From: Streptomyces venezuelae
GTDB lineage: Bacteria > Actinomycetota > Actinomycetes > Streptomycetales > Streptomycetaceae
DNA: 64,000 bases
Direction of reading: 5' to 3'
NCBI RefSeq assembly: GCF_008642275.1
Contig: NZ_CP029189.1
Location: 6,306,001-6,370,000 of the forward strand
The translations under genes were made by a program, and so were the position numbers. The notes below the pieces were generated by a model. The model had not been told where the DNA came from and did no database searches. It was given only the letters and a program-made list of their open reading frames with translations. Positions 16,970-25,566 of this stretch are shown here, one piece after another (positions within the stretch are counted from its first letter, which is position 1; every line of letters begins with the position of its first letter).

Positions 16970-17786
16970 TGCGCTCCTCGCCCGCGTAGATGTTCATGTC
17001 CGGGCCCCGCAGGAAGCCGACCAGGGTCATCCCCGAATCCAGGGCCAGGTCCACCGCCAGCGAGGACGGCGCCGACACGGCCGCCAGCACCGGGATGCCC
17101 GCCATCACCGCCTTCTGCACGAGCTCGAACGACGCCCGGCCCGACACCAGCAGGACCGCGCCCGCCAGGGGGAGCCGCCCGGACTGGTACGCCCGGCCCA
17201 CGATCTTGTCCACCGCGTTGTGCCGGCCGACGTCCTCCCGCAGGTCGAGCAGCTCGCCCTGCGCCGTGAACAGCCCGGCCGCGTGCAGTCCGCCCGTACG
17301 GTCGAAGACCTTCTGGGCGGCGCGCAGCCGGTCCGGCATGGCGGACAGGACGTCCACGGGCACCCGTACCGGGTCGGCGTCGATCCCCGGGAAGCGGGTC
17401 GCCGTACGGACGGCGTCCAGGCTGGCCTTCCCGCACAGACCGCACGAGGAGGTGGTGTAGACGTTCCGCTCCAGCGTGATGTCCGGCACCGGGACCCCGG
17501 CGGCCAGCTGTACGTTCACCACGTTGTAGGTGTTCGACCCGTCCTCGGTCGCCCCCTCGCAGTAGGTCACGGCCTGCACGTCCGAGGCGGAGCCCAGCAC
17601 CCCCTCGCTGACCAGGAAGCCCACCGCCAAGGCGAAGTCGTCGCCCGGCGTACGCATCGTGATCGCCAGCGGTTTGCCGTTCAGCCGTATCTCCAGCGGC
17701 TCCTCGGCCACCAGTGTGTCCGGCCGGACACCCGCCCCGCCGTTCCGGATCCGGACGACGCGACGGCGCTCGGTGACCCGTCCCAT
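16959..17786 (-). CDS. fdhD: Formate dehydrogenase accessory sulfurtransferase FdhD
   Basis: Delivers sulphur from a cysteine desulfurase to the molybdenum cofactor before it enters formate dehydrogenase. The 275-residue protein has the essential CxxC in TSSCGLCGK (Cys115 and Cys118), the region [12 protein letters not shown] near the N-terminus and the binding segment [16 protein letters not shown] 17786 begins MGRVTERRR, a normal family start; the frame is open further upstream but that part has no family similarity. No formate dehydrogenase gene lies in the window, so it acts in trans. It converges on the patatin gene with an 11-base overlap. Confidence 0.93.
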   Translation of the reverse strand: MGRVTERRRVVRIRNGGAGVRPDTLVAEEPLEIRLNGKPLAITMRTPGDDFALAVGFLVSEGVLGSASDVQAVTYCEGATEDGSNTYNVVNVQLAAGVPVPDITLERNVYTTSSCGLCGKASLDAVRTATRFPGIDADPVRVPVDVLSAMPDRLRAAQKVFDRTGGLHAAGLFTAQGELLDLREDVGRHNAVDKIVGRAYQSGRLPLAGAVLLVSGRASFELVQKAVMAGIPVLAAVSAPSSLAVDLALDSGMTLVGFLRGPDMNIYAGEERITR

Positions 17787-18003
17787 GGTGATCAGTCCAC
17801 CCCTTCTGTTCTCGCCCTTGTTCCCGTCGGCTTCCGACGAGCTCATTGTCCCGGTTCCGCTTCCCGCGGCGCCCCCGGCAGGTGGATCCTCGGGAAGCTC
17901 CAAAATCCGGGGCCGGAATCCTGTCGGGTCACACGCACACGTACCCACCAGTAGCAGGCAAAGCTGGGTGATCCTGACTTCCGTACAAGGGGGGACCCCG
18001 CCC

Positions 18004-18945
18004 ATGACCGGTTCACGCGTGGTGGCGCTAGGGCACTACCAGCCCGCGAAAGTGCTCACCAACGAGGACCTCGCGGCCATGGTCGACACCACCGACGAGT
18101 GGATCCGGTCCCGCGTCGGCATCCGCACGCGCCACATGGCTGGCCCGGACGAACCGGTGGACGAGCTGGCCTACCAGGCGGCGGGCAAGGCGCTGGCCGG
18201 TGCCGGCCTGACCCCGGACGACATCGACCTGGTGCTGGTCGCCACGTCGACCGCGATCGACCGTTCGCCGAACATGGCCGCGCGCGTCGCCGCCAAGCTG
18301 GGCATGGGCGGCGGCCCCGCCGTCATGGACATCAACGTCGTCTGCTCGGGCTTCACCCATGCCCTGGCCACCGCCGACCACGCCATCCGGGCCGGCTCCG
18401 CCACCCGCGCCCTGGTCATCGGGGCCGACAAGATGACCGAGATCACCGACTGGACCGACCGCACGACGTGCGTGCTCACCGGCGACGGGGCCGGCGCGGC
18501 CGTCGTCGAGGCCTGTGAGGAGCCGGGCATCGGCCCGGTCCTGTGGGGCTCGGTCCCGGAGATGGGCAACGCGGTCCGGATCGAGGGCTCGCCGCCGGTC
18601 TTCGCCCAGGAGGGGCAGTCCGTCTACCGCTGGACCACCAGCCAGCTCCCGCCGCTCGCCCGCAAGGTGTGCGAGAAGGCCGGAGTCACCCCGGAGGAAC
18701 TGGCCGCGGTCGTCCTCCACCAGGCGAACCTGCGCATCATCGAGCCCCTCGCCGCGAAGATCGGCGCCGTCAACGCCGTCGTCGCCCGTGATGTCGTCGA
18801 GTCCGGCAACACCTCGGCCGCCAGCATCCCGATGGCCCTGTCGAAGCTGGTCCAGCGCGGCGAGATCCCCTCGGGCGCCCCGGTCCTCCTCTTCGGCTTC
18901 GGCGGCAACCTCTCCTACGCCGGCCAGGTCATCCACTGTCCGTGA
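18004..18945 (+). CDS. 3-oxoacyl-ACP synthase III (FabH-like)
   Basis: Cytosolic thiolase-fold enzyme that condenses an acyl-CoA starter with malonyl-ACP or performs a related acyl transfer. The 313-residue protein keeps the full triad: Cys114 in [10 protein letters not shown], His239 in VLHQANLRI and Asn269 in ESGNTSAAS. The N-terminal VGIRTRHMA and C-terminal [13 protein letters not shown] are typical. ATG 18004 follows AAGGGGGGACC. No fatty-acid or polyketide genes surround it, so it may be an accessory KAS III rather than the housekeeping enzyme. It is divergent from fdhD across 217 bases and its 3' end overlaps the convergent ltrA-like gene by 17 bases. Confidence 0.9.
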   Translation: MTGSRVVALGHYQPAKVLTNEDLAAMVDTTDEWIRSRVGIRTRHMAGPDEPVDELAYQAAGKALAGAGLTPDDIDLVLVATSTAIDRSPNMAARVAAKLGMGGGPAVMDINVVCSGFTHALATADHAIRAGSATRALVIGADKMTEITDWTDRTTCVLTGDGAGAAVVEACEEPGIGPVLWGSVPEMGNAVRIEGSPPVFAQEGQSVYRWTTSQLPPLARKVCEKAGVTPEELAAVVLHQANLRIIEPLAAKIGAVNAVVARDVVESGNTSAASIPMALSKLVQRGEIPSGAPVLLFGFGGNLSYAGQVIHCP

Positions 18946-20128
18946 CGGCTGCCACGGCCGCTCCCTCCGCCGGTTCGGCGGGGGAGCGGCGGCCCTCGGC
19001 GGCCAGCGCCCCGACGAGGACGCACGCCAGGGCCACCAGCTGGCCGGCTCCCGCCCAGCCCGTCCCCACCGGGACGGTGGCGAGCGCGAGCACCAGGGCC
19101 ACCGCGCGGTATCGGGCCGGTCCGATGCCGAGCGCGGCACGGAAGGCCAGGTCCCCGGCCAGGTAGAGGGCGACACCTCCCGCCAGCGCGACCGCCGGGC
19201 CGGTGTGCAGGTGCTCGCCGAGGTGGCCGATGGTCTTCTTCACACCCGCCGCGAAGACGGCGATGCCCAGGAGCATGGGCAGGAACGCGTAGTAGTAGGC
19301 GACCATCGCCAGCTTGAAACGGCGCTCCGGCGGGGTCTGCGCGAACACCTCCTCGGCCCGGCCCTCGTCGCGTACGAAGTACATCCACCACATCGCCGAC
19401 GCGATCGCCAGGGCCAGGAACGCGCCGCCCGCGATGCCGGGGGACAGCGGCAGCGAGCCCACCCCGATGCCGATCGCGATCACGGACTCACCGAAGACGA
19501 TGATCAGCAGCAGGCCGTGCCGCTCCACCAGGTGCGCCGCGTTCATTCCGCCGAGCTGGTCGCCGACCGTCGGCTGGGCCGCGTCGGCGGTCACGGCCGC
19601 CGCGGGCTCCGCCGCCCCGCTCGCCGTGACCCGCTGCACGACCACCGGCGTCACGAACTGCAGCAGCAGCGCGAGCATCCAGAGACCCCAGGCCGGCAGC
19701 CCGTCGAAGGATCCGGCTGCCGTCACCGACAGGGCGCACAGGACGTTGGGCAGCGCGAACCACAGCACCCCGCGCCCGTGCGCCTGCGTGAACAGGGCTC
19801 CGTGGACCAGTACGACCAGCAGGTACCCGAGGCCGAAGGCGGTACCGCCGGCTCCGAAGGCCGTCGGTACGGCCAGGGCGCACACCAAGAACGCCCCCAT
19901 GGCCAGCATCAGCAGCACCCGCCGGACCGTCCGGTCCGGCGGCACCTGGTTGGTCAGGTGCGCGTAGCCCCCGTACATCCAGAACAGGACGGTGAAGATC
20001 AGCACCACCTGCCCCGCGCCCCGCAGGCTCAGGTCGTCCGCCAGAAGCACCGTCAACTGCGTGATGGTGAAGACGAAGACGAGGTCGAAGAACAGCTCCA
20101 GCGTGCTGACGCGGTGCTCGGATTCCAT
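18929..20128 (-). CDS. Low temperature requirement protein A (LtrA) family membrane protein
   Basis: A 399-residue polytopic membrane protein with about ten to twelve hydrophobic segments. The family marker is at the N-terminus: TLELFFDLVFVFTITQL, and later ERHGLLLIIVFGESVIAI. Length and segment order fit LtrA proteins, whose biochemical function is not established. ATG 20126-20128 opens the protein directly at the conserved part. It converges on the KAS III gene with a 17-base overlap; tRNA-Leu lies upstream on the other strand. Confidence 0.9.
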   Translation of the reverse strand: MESEHRVSTLELFFDLVFVFTITQLTVLLADDLSLRGAGQVVLIFTVLFWMYGGYAHLTNQVPPDRTVRRVLLMLAMGAFLVCALAVPTAFGAGGTAFGLGYLLVVLVHGALFTQAHGRGVLWFALPNVLCALSVTAAGSFDGLPAWGLWMLALLLQFVTPVVVQRVTASGAAEPAAAVTADAAQPTVGDQLGGMNAAHLVERHGLLLIIVFGESVIAIGIGVGSLPLSPGIAGGAFLALAIASAMWWMYFVRDEGRAEEVFAQTPPERRFKLAMVAYYYAFLPMLLGIAVFAAGVKKTIGHLGEHLHTGPAVALAGGVALYLAGDLAFRAALGIGPARYRAVALVLALATVPVGTGWAGAGQLVALACVLVGALAAEGRRSPAEPAEGAAVAAVTDSG

Positions 20129-20418
20129 GCGCGGCTCCCCCCGGACGTGTGCGCAGCCATCCGACCGCCCGGCTCCCCCCGATGTCCAGCCGGTATCAGC
20201 ATCCGGAAGTCCCCGTGCGGCCCCTCGCCCCGTCCGCCGCAGGGGAGCGGACCCCCTCCGACAGCGGCGAGACAGACCGTCTCGCTACGGCTGTCGACGC
20301 ATGCGTGCAGGTCAGCCCGGCGTGGCGGAGGATCACCGCCCGGATAAGTGGTCGGAGCCCCGCCGATCCTTTGCTATTGTTGTCCATGTCGCCGCGGGAA
20401 ACCGGGGCCGACCACCTG

Positions 20419-20506
20419 GTCCGGGTGGCGGAATGGCAGACGCGCTAGCTTGAGGTGCTAGTGCCCTTTATCGGGCGTGGGGGTTCAAGTCCCCCCTCGG
20501 ACACCA
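20419..20506 (+). tRNA. tRNA-Leu (anticodon GAG)
   Basis: The 88-base gene folds as a class II tRNA. The acceptor stem is GTCCGGG with CTCGGAC (one G-T pair). The anticodon arm is CTAGC at 20445-20449, loop TTGAGGT and GCTAG at 20457-20461, giving anticodon GAG at 20452-20454. A long variable arm (TGCCCTTTATCGGGCG) and the T arm GGGGGTTCAAGTCCCCC follow. CCA is encoded at 20504-20506. It decodes CTC/CTT leucine codons. Confidence 0.97.
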
Positions 20507-20510
20507 GCTG

Positions 20511-20542
20511 AGACCCCACTTCGCGTGGGGTCTTCTGCTTTT
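20511..20542 (+). terminator. Intrinsic terminator of tRNA-Leu
   Basis: AGACCCCAC (20511-20519), a five-base loop and GTGGGGTCT (20525-20533) form a perfect 9-bp hairpin followed by TCTGCTTTT. It begins four bases after the tRNA. Confidence 0.85.
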
Positions 20543-20599
20543 CCGGGCGGTGGCGTGACCCGCCACGTGACCGATGGCCCTGCGCATCGTCCTGTCCGG

Positions 20600-22477
20600 T
20601 CACGTACCCAGCACCACCAGGCCCGTCGGGCTGGTCAGGCTGCCCGGGAGGACGGACGTGAAGGTGTGGGGCAGCGACAGGCTGGGCTGGTCGGTGTCCG
20701 ACACGGCGTCGAAGAGGTAGGCCGCGGCAGCCGCGGTGTCACTGACCAGGTGCGGGCCGCCCGCCGCGACCGTGCCACCGGCGAGCGGGATGCGGAAGAG
20801 CCGCCGCAGGTGCCGCAGGGTCTCGGGAGTGACCGGTGTGACCGGAGTGACCGGGTCGGCCGGGGCAGGCATCGGTCGGGGCCGCCCGGCCGGAGTCTGC
20901 TCCGCGGCCGCCGCCGGGGCGTCCGGCGGGATCGCGCCCGTCAGCAGCAGGGCCAGGAGCACCGGGACGGCCTTGCGGCGCAGGGTCTCGGTGGCGGCTC
21001 CCAGCCGGTGCGCATGGCTCGCGGGCAGCGAGAGCGCGAGGCTCCCGGCGGCGTCCCCGGTGGCGATCGGGACCGCCGAGCAGACGACCCCGGGGGAGTA
21101 CTCGCGCAGGTCGAACACGGGCGCTCCCGGAGCCACCGCGTCCAGGGCGCTGAACAGGACCCGGCTGTCGGTGATCGTCCGCGGGGTGAGCCGCGCGGGC
21201 CGGTGCCGGGCCACGTGGTCGGCGCGGCCGTCGTGGTCGAGCTGGGTCAGCAGGCACTTCCCGACCGCGCTCGCATGCGCGGCGGCCCGGAAGTCGACCC
21301 ACTCCCGCACCGGCGGGGTCGCCGGCCCGTCCGCCATCTGCGTGATCCGGACCTCGCCCCCGGCGTACCGGCTGAGGTACACCGCGGCGCCCGTGCTGTC
21401 CCGCGCCAGGGCCAGGGTGCGCTGGAGCTGCCCGGCCAGGCCGTGCCAGCCGGGGGCGGCGAGCCGGTCCAGTGCGGGGCCGCGCCGGTACACCCCGGCG
21501 GCTGGACGCACCGCGTACTCCTCCTCGCACAGCATCGCCAGCAGGGGCCGCAGTTCCCCCTCGGCGAGGCCGGACTCCCGGGCGAGCTGGGCGGCCCGGA
21601 CCCCCAACGGGCGCCGCTCCAGGACGCGTACGACCGCCAGGGCGCGGCGCGCCTCCGTCAGGGCCAGGCTCGTACCGGCCCGGGCGGCGCTCCCGCGGTT
21701 CGCCGCCGTCAGCGCGGGGTGGCGCAGTGGTCCGGCGGCCGGGCGCGGCGCGGCCGGCGGCCGCGCCGCCGAGGCCGACACGGTGACGGGCTGCGGCAGG
21801 AACGCGGCCAGCACCCCGGACAGCCCTGGCCTCGGCAGCGGCACCGGGCCCAGGTCGGGATCCTCGAACTGGTCGACGTGGCGCAGTACGGCCGCCTGCG
21901 TGCACAGCCGGACCTCGCGCAGATCCCGTCGGCCGCCCGGGCGGAAGCCGCGCCGGCCCAGCTCGCGCGCCCAGTGCCGGGCGTCGTGGTGCTCGCCGCG
22001 CCGGGAGTGGTCGAGGAAGAGGCAGTACGCGGCCGCCGAGGTCCGCGGGCTCCCGGACCCTGCGGCGAACTGCCACCAGAAGCGGGCTCCTTCGCGCAGC
22101 CCGGCCAGGTGCAGCAGACAGCCGAAGACCACCGCCCCGGCCAGGTCGGTGTGTCCGTCGTCGAGGAAGGAGTCGAGATGCGCCCGTGCCTTCGGCGCGC
22201 ACGCGGAGGCGAGGCAGACGGCCTTCAGGTCGCGGCGGGCCCGTTCGGCGTCGAGCGGGCAGTCCCGGGCGGGGTCGCTCCAGCCGTGCAGCGACCGGCG
22301 CCGGGCGCGGTGTCCGGAAGCGGGCGCGTGCGGTGTGGTGCGCAGCAGCCGGGCCTCGGCGGCGCCGAGGTCGTAGTGCCGGTAGCGGTCGCGGACCCCC
22401 GCCCGGGCCAGGAACTCGGCCAGGGAACGGGGGACCGGGTCGCCGTCCTGCCGCTCCGGCCGCTCGTGGCGCCTCAT
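20600..22477 (-). CDS. IclR-like regulator with a long unrecognised N-terminal domain
   Basis: A 625-residue protein. The C-terminal half has an IclR layout: a winged-helix segment near residues 270-340 (ALAVVRVLERRPLGVRAAQL) and an effector domain with ASAVGKCLLTQL and REYSPGVVCSAVPI. The first 240 residues are unlike the IclR family; they are helical, rich in Ala/Arg/His and could be a TPR-like interaction module. A Pro/Val/Thr-rich linker with VTPVTPVTP and a final 80-residue tail follow. IclR proteins are usually about 250 residues, so this is more than twice normal size. Its start overlaps the stop of the sigma-factor gene (ATGA), suggesting that the two proteins work together, for example as sensor and sigma factor; this is inference. 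Confidence 0.7.
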   Translation of the reverse strand: MRRHERPERQDGDPVPRSLAEFLARAGVRDRYRHYDLGAAEARLLRTTPHAPASGHRARRRSLHGWSDPARDCPLDAERARRDLKAVCLASACAPKARAHLDSFLDDGHTDLAGAVVFGCLLHLAGLREGARFWWQFAAGSGSPRTSAAAYCLFLDHSRRGEHHDARHWARELGRRGFRPGGRRDLREVRLCTQAAVLRHVDQFEDPDLGPVPLPRPGLSGVLAAFLPQPVTVSASAARPPAAPRPAAGPLRHPALTAANRGSAARAGTSLALTEARRALAVVRVLERRPLGVRAAQLARESGLAEGELRPLLAMLCEEEYAVRPAAGVYRRGPALDRLAAPGWHGLAGQLQRTLALARDSTGAAVYLSRYAGGEVRITQMADGPATPPVREWVDFRAAAHASAVGKCLLTQLDHDGRADHVARHRPARLTPRTITDSRVLFSALDAVAPGAPVFDLREYSPGVVCSAVPIATGDAAGSLALSLPASHAHRLGAATETLRRKAVPVLLALLLTGAIPPDAPAAAAEQTPAGRPRPMPAPADPVTPVTPVTPETLRHLRRLFRIPLAGGTVAAGGPHLVSDTAAAAAYLFDAVSDTDQPSLSLPHTFTSVLPGSLTSPTGLVVLGT

Positions 22478-23193
22478 GACCCGGCCGATTCGGCGGAGCC
22501 GGGCTGTGACGAGGAGTCCGGCTGTCCCACGGAGTCCGGCTGTGCCACGGAGTCTGGCGAAACCGCGGGGTCGGGCGGCACCGCGGGGTCCGGCGGTACC
22601 GCGGACGTGGAGAGCAGCCGGGCGAGCCGCCGGTGGGCCTGTCCGAGGTAGGAGCGGACCGTGGCCTCGTCGACGCCCATCACGGCCGCGGCCTCACCGG
22701 GGGTGCACTGGAGCCCGTACCGCAGCAGCACGCAGTCGCGCTGCCGCTCGGCGAGCCGCGAGACGGCGGAGTAGAAGCGGATGGTGTCGGTCAACACCTC
22801 GTACTGATCGGCGTGGGCCTCCTTCAGGGCAGCCTCGAAGGCGCTGATGTCCGTCGGCTCCGGGTGCTGCTGCCACGGATGGCGACGGCGCCGCGGGTCG
22901 ACCAGGCAGTGCTTGAGGACGGTCCAGGCGTAGGCGTCGAGGCGGTCCATGTGGAGCATCCGCAGCCATTCACCCATGATCGAGTCGAAGGCGGCGTCCA
23001 CCGCCTCCTCCGCCGCCGCGTCGGAGCCCAGCTGCAGATACGCGAAGCGCATGTACGCGGGCCGCCGATTGGCGTGGAAGGCCCAGTACGACAGGCGCGC
23101 CGTCGGATCCCACTGGCTCATGGGAGTCGGCCGCCGACGCCGGCTCGGTAGTCCCACGGCCCCACCGGACTCCTCCGGTCCGCCATCGTTCAC
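22474..23193 (-). CDS. RNA polymerase sigma factor, ECF-like
   Basis: A 239-residue sigma-70 family protein. Region 2 is in YWAFHANRRPAYMRFAYLQLGS to ECF-type helices near residues 35-95, and region 4 (RLAERQRDCVLLRYGLQCTPGEAAA then VDEATVRSYLGQAHRRL) is clear. The C-terminal 40 residues are hexapeptide repeats of P-D-S/P type. GTG 23193 is chosen because GAGGTGGAG lies just before it; an ATG at 23121 without a ribosome site would remove 24 residues. No recognisable anti-sigma factor is adjacent; the overlapping downstream IclR-like protein could take that place. Divergent from metG. Confidence 0.82.
   Translation of the reverse strand: MNDGGPEESGGAVGLPSRRRRPTPMSQWDPTARLSYWAFHANRRPAYMRFAYLQLGSDAAAEEAVDAAFDSIMGEWLRMLHMDRLDAYAWTVLKHCLVDPRRRRHPWQQHPEPTDISAFEAALKEAHADQYEVLTDTIRFYSAVSRLAERQRDCVLLRYGLQCTPGEAAAVMGVDEATVRSYLGQAHRRLARLLSTSAVPPDPAVPPDPAVSPDSVAQPDSVGQPDSSSQPGSAESAGS
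22513..22604. repeat. 18-base repeats in the 3' end of the sigma-factor gene
   Basis: Units beginning GGAGTCCGGCTGT at 22513 and 22531 (with a third partial at 22549) and units beginning ACCGCGGGGTC at 22562 and 22580 are each 18 bases long. They encode the tail hexapeptides VPPDPA, VSPDSV, AQPDSV and GQPDSS. Confidence 0.8.
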
Positions 23194-23518
23194 CGCTCCA
23201 CCTCATCCCCTGTGCGCTGAACAGGAAAGCAGCGCGGGCGCACTCGGAGGGCGCAGAGAAGAAACCTGGAAGCAATGCGTCGCGGATGATCGACCCGTGA
23301 TCGATCTCGATCACGCGGGGCTCCAGCCGGCACGTATGCATATGCCCACCGCGAGTGCCGCCGCCTCTGCCAGCGCGAGTGCCGCCGCCGGTGCCGCAGC
23401 GAGTGCCCCTTCGGCGGCACCGCCCGTGCCGCCGTCACCGCTCCCGCCGACGCCCCGGCCGTCGTGGCCCGGGCGCCGGTGGGGTGCGCCGCGGTGCGGC
23501 TGTAACATGGGCCCGATC
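23194..23518. other. Non-coding gap between the sigma-factor gene and the metG leader
   Basis: No convincing gene is seen. The plus strand has an open stretch from ATG 23335 that encodes an Ala/Ser/Pro-rich 80-residue peptide running through the hairpin at 23519, but it has no ribosome site and low-complexity composition. Short alternating GAGTGCCGCCG repeats occupy 23350-23420. Confidence 0.5.
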
Positions 23519-23560
23519 GCGAGGGCCGTGACGGAGAGGTCACTGCCCTCGCTTTTGCTT
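23519..23560 (+). terminator. Strong intrinsic terminator upstream of metG
   Basis: GCGAGGGC (23519-23526) pairs with GCCCTCGC (23545-23552), and inside it GTGAC (23528-23532) pairs with GTCAC (23539-23543). TTTTGCTTT follows directly. It is oriented to stop plus-strand transcription, yet no plus-strand gene precedes it, so it ends either an unannotated small RNA or a metG leader transcript. Confidence 0.75.
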
Positions 23561-23599
23561 TACGTCCACCCATGAACAAATGCGGCGCGTGGCTTCGCG

Positions 23600-23621
23600 G
23601 CGGTTCGATACGATGAACCGC
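23600..23621 (+). promoter_or_regulatory. Candidate metG promoter with overlapping inverted repeat
   Basis: GCGGTTC (23600-23606) and GAACCGC (23615-23621) flank GATACGAT, which contains TACGAT (23609-23614), a reasonable -10 element about 60 bases before the metG start. The symmetry across the -10 could be a repressor site. Confidence 0.4.
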
Positions 23622-23676
23622 GTTCACAATCCGTCACGTCACGTCGTACCGCACAGAGGAAATGGAGCATCCGAGG

Positions 23677-25392
23677 ATGGCTCGACACCTGATCACCAGC
23701 GCGCTTCCCTACATCAACGGGATCAAGCACCTGGGCAACATGGTCGGGTCGATGCTTCCGGCGGATGTGTACTCCCGGTACCTCCGCCAGCGCGGCCACG
23801 ACGTCCTCTACATCTGCGCCACCGACGAGCACGGCACCCCCGCCGAACTCGCCGCCAAGGAGGCCGGCATCTCGGTCGCCGAGTTCTGCGCGCAGGCCCA
23901 CGACGCCCAGAAGGCGGTCTACGACGGCTTCGAGCTGTCCTTCGACTACTTCGGCCGCAGCTCCTCCGCGCAGAACCGCGAGATCACCCAGCACTTCGCG
24001 CGCAAGCTGCAGGAGAACGGGTTCATCGAGGAGCGCGCGATCCGGCAGGTGTACTCGCCGGTCGACGGCCGCTTCCTCCCGGACCGCTACGTCGAGGGCA
24101 CCTGCCCGCACTGCGGCTACGACAAGGCCCGCGGCGACCAGTGCGAGAACTGCACCCGCGTCCTGGACCCCACGGACCTGATCGAGCCCCGCTCGGCCAT
24201 CTCCGGCTCCACCGAGCTGGAGGTCCGCGAGACCAAGCACCTCTTCCTGCTGCAGTCCAAGCTCCAGCACGAGGTCGAGGCCTGGGTCGCCGAGCACGAG
24301 GAGGAGTGGCCGCAGCTCGCCTCCTCCATCGCCCGCAAGTGGCTGACCGAGGGCCTGCACGACCGCGCCATCACCCGCGACCTCGACTGGGGCGTCCCGG
24401 TCCCGGCCGACACCTGGCCCGAGCTCGCCGCCGAGGGCAAGGTCTTCTACGTCTGGTTCGACGCCCCGATCGAGTACATCGGCGCCACCAAGGAGTGGTC
24501 CGACCTGGACCCGGCGAACCGCGACTACAAGTCGTGGTGGTACGAGGCCGAGGACGTCCGCTACACCCAGTTCATGGCCAAGGACAACGTCCCGTTCCAC
24601 ACGGTGATGTTCCCCGCCACCGAACTGGCCACCCGCGAGCCGTGGAAGAAGGTCGACTACGTCAAGGCCTTCAACTGGCTGACGTACTACGGCGGCAAGT
24701 TCTCCACCTCGCAGAAGCGCGGCGTCTTCACCGACCAGGCGCTGCAGATCCTCCCGGCCGACTTCTGGCGCTACTTCCTCATCGCCAACGCGCCCGAGTC
24801 CGACGACTCGTCCTTCACGTGGGAGCACTTCCAGGCCACGGTCAACAAGGACCTCGGCGGCACCCTCGGCAACTTCGTGAACCGCGTACTGACCTTCTCC
24901 CGCAAGAAGTTCGGTGACGACGTCCCCGCCGGCAGCCCCGCGGGCGAGGCCGAGGCCAAGCTGGGCGAGCAGATCGCCGAGCTGCTGGCCGAGTACGAGG
25001 GCCACATGGACACCCTCCAGTACCGCAAGGCCGCGGCCGCGCTGCGCGCCCTGTGGTCGGCCGGAAACGCGTACCTGGACGAGAAGGCCCCCTGGCTGGA
25101 GGTCAAGACCGACCTGGAGGGCGCGGCGCTCACCCTGCGCACGGCGATGAACCTGATCCACCTCTACTCGGTGGTCTCCGAGCCGTTCATCCCGGCCTCG
25201 GCGCGCGCCATGCGCTCCTCGTTCGCGCTCGCCGACGACACGGCCACCTGGATCACCCCGGAGCAGGCCCGCTCCCTGGACGCGGTGCCGGCCGGTACCC
25301 CGTTCACCGTGCCGCCCGTGCTGTTCGCCCGCGTCACCGAGGAGGACCTGGAGTCCTACCGCGAGCGGTTCGGCGGCAACCCGGAGGCCTGA
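23677..25392 (+). CDS. metG: Methionyl-tRNA synthetase
   Basis: Charges tRNA-Met with methionine in the cytosol; essential. The 571-residue class I enzyme has the HIGH-type motif in [11 protein letters not shown], the zinc-knuckle cysteines [17 protein letters not shown] and the KMSKS-type loop KFSTSQKRG. The segment [12 protein letters not shown] is the conserved WFDA region. No C-terminal tRNA-binding extension is present, as usual for this actinobacterial form. ATG 23677 is chosen because GGAG lies nine bases before it and the protein then begins [12 protein letters not shown]; the upstream in-frame ATG 23662 adds only five residues. A strong hairpin follows the gene. Confidence 0.97.
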   Translation: MARHLITSALPYINGIKHLGNMVGSMLPADVYSRYLRQRGHDVLYICATDEHGTPAELAAKEAGISVAEFCAQAHDAQKAVYDGFELSFDYFGRSSSAQNREITQHFARKLQENGFIEERAIRQVYSPVDGRFLPDRYVEGTCPHCGYDKARGDQCENCTRVLDPTDLIEPRSAISGSTELEVRETKHLFLLQSKLQHEVEAWVAEHEEEWPQLASSIARKWLTEGLHDRAITRDLDWGVPVPADTWPELAAEGKVFYVWFDAPIEYIGATKEWSDLDPANRDYKSWWYEAEDVRYTQFMAKDNVPFHTVMFPATELATREPWKKVDYVKAFNWLTYYGGKFSTSQKRGVFTDQALQILPADFWRYFLIANAPESDDSSFTWEHFQATVNKDLGGTLGNFVNRVLTFSRKKFGDDVPAGSPAGEAEAKLGEQIAELLAEYEGHMDTLQYRKAAAALRALWSAGNAYLDEKAPWLEVKTDLEGAALTLRTAMNLIHLYSVVSEPFIPASARAMRSSFALADDTATWITPEQARSLDAVPAGTPFTVPPVLFARVTEEDLESYRERFGGNPEA

Positions 25393-25422
25393 GGCATCCG
25401 CAGGGCCCGGTGACAACCGGTC

Positions 25423-25453
25423 GAGGGGCACGACCCGACGGGTCGTGCCCCTC
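25423..25453 (+). terminator. Hairpin terminator after metG
   Basis: Perfect 14-bp stem: arms 25423-25436 and 25440-25453 around a GAC loop, 31 bases after the metG stop. It has no T-run, which is common for terminators in this high-GC group. Confidence 0.75.
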
Positions 25454-25566
25454 ACGCATGCCCCGGGGGAGGGCGGGCGGGCGAGGGGGAAGGTAGGGAA
25501 AACCCCACCGCGGACCGTCCACCTGGCTGTGCAGACCCGGCCGGGCCGCGCGGCTGGAATGGACCC

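Noticed and set aside
20419..20506. tRNA-Leu as an integration (att) site
   Set aside because: I found no direct repeat of the tRNA 3' end elsewhere in the window and no integrase or plasmid-type genes beside it.
23335..23575. Small Ala/Ser-rich protein gene before metG
   Set aside because: It has no ribosome site and low-complexity composition, and it runs through a terminator. It is kept only as a possible leader frame in the findings.
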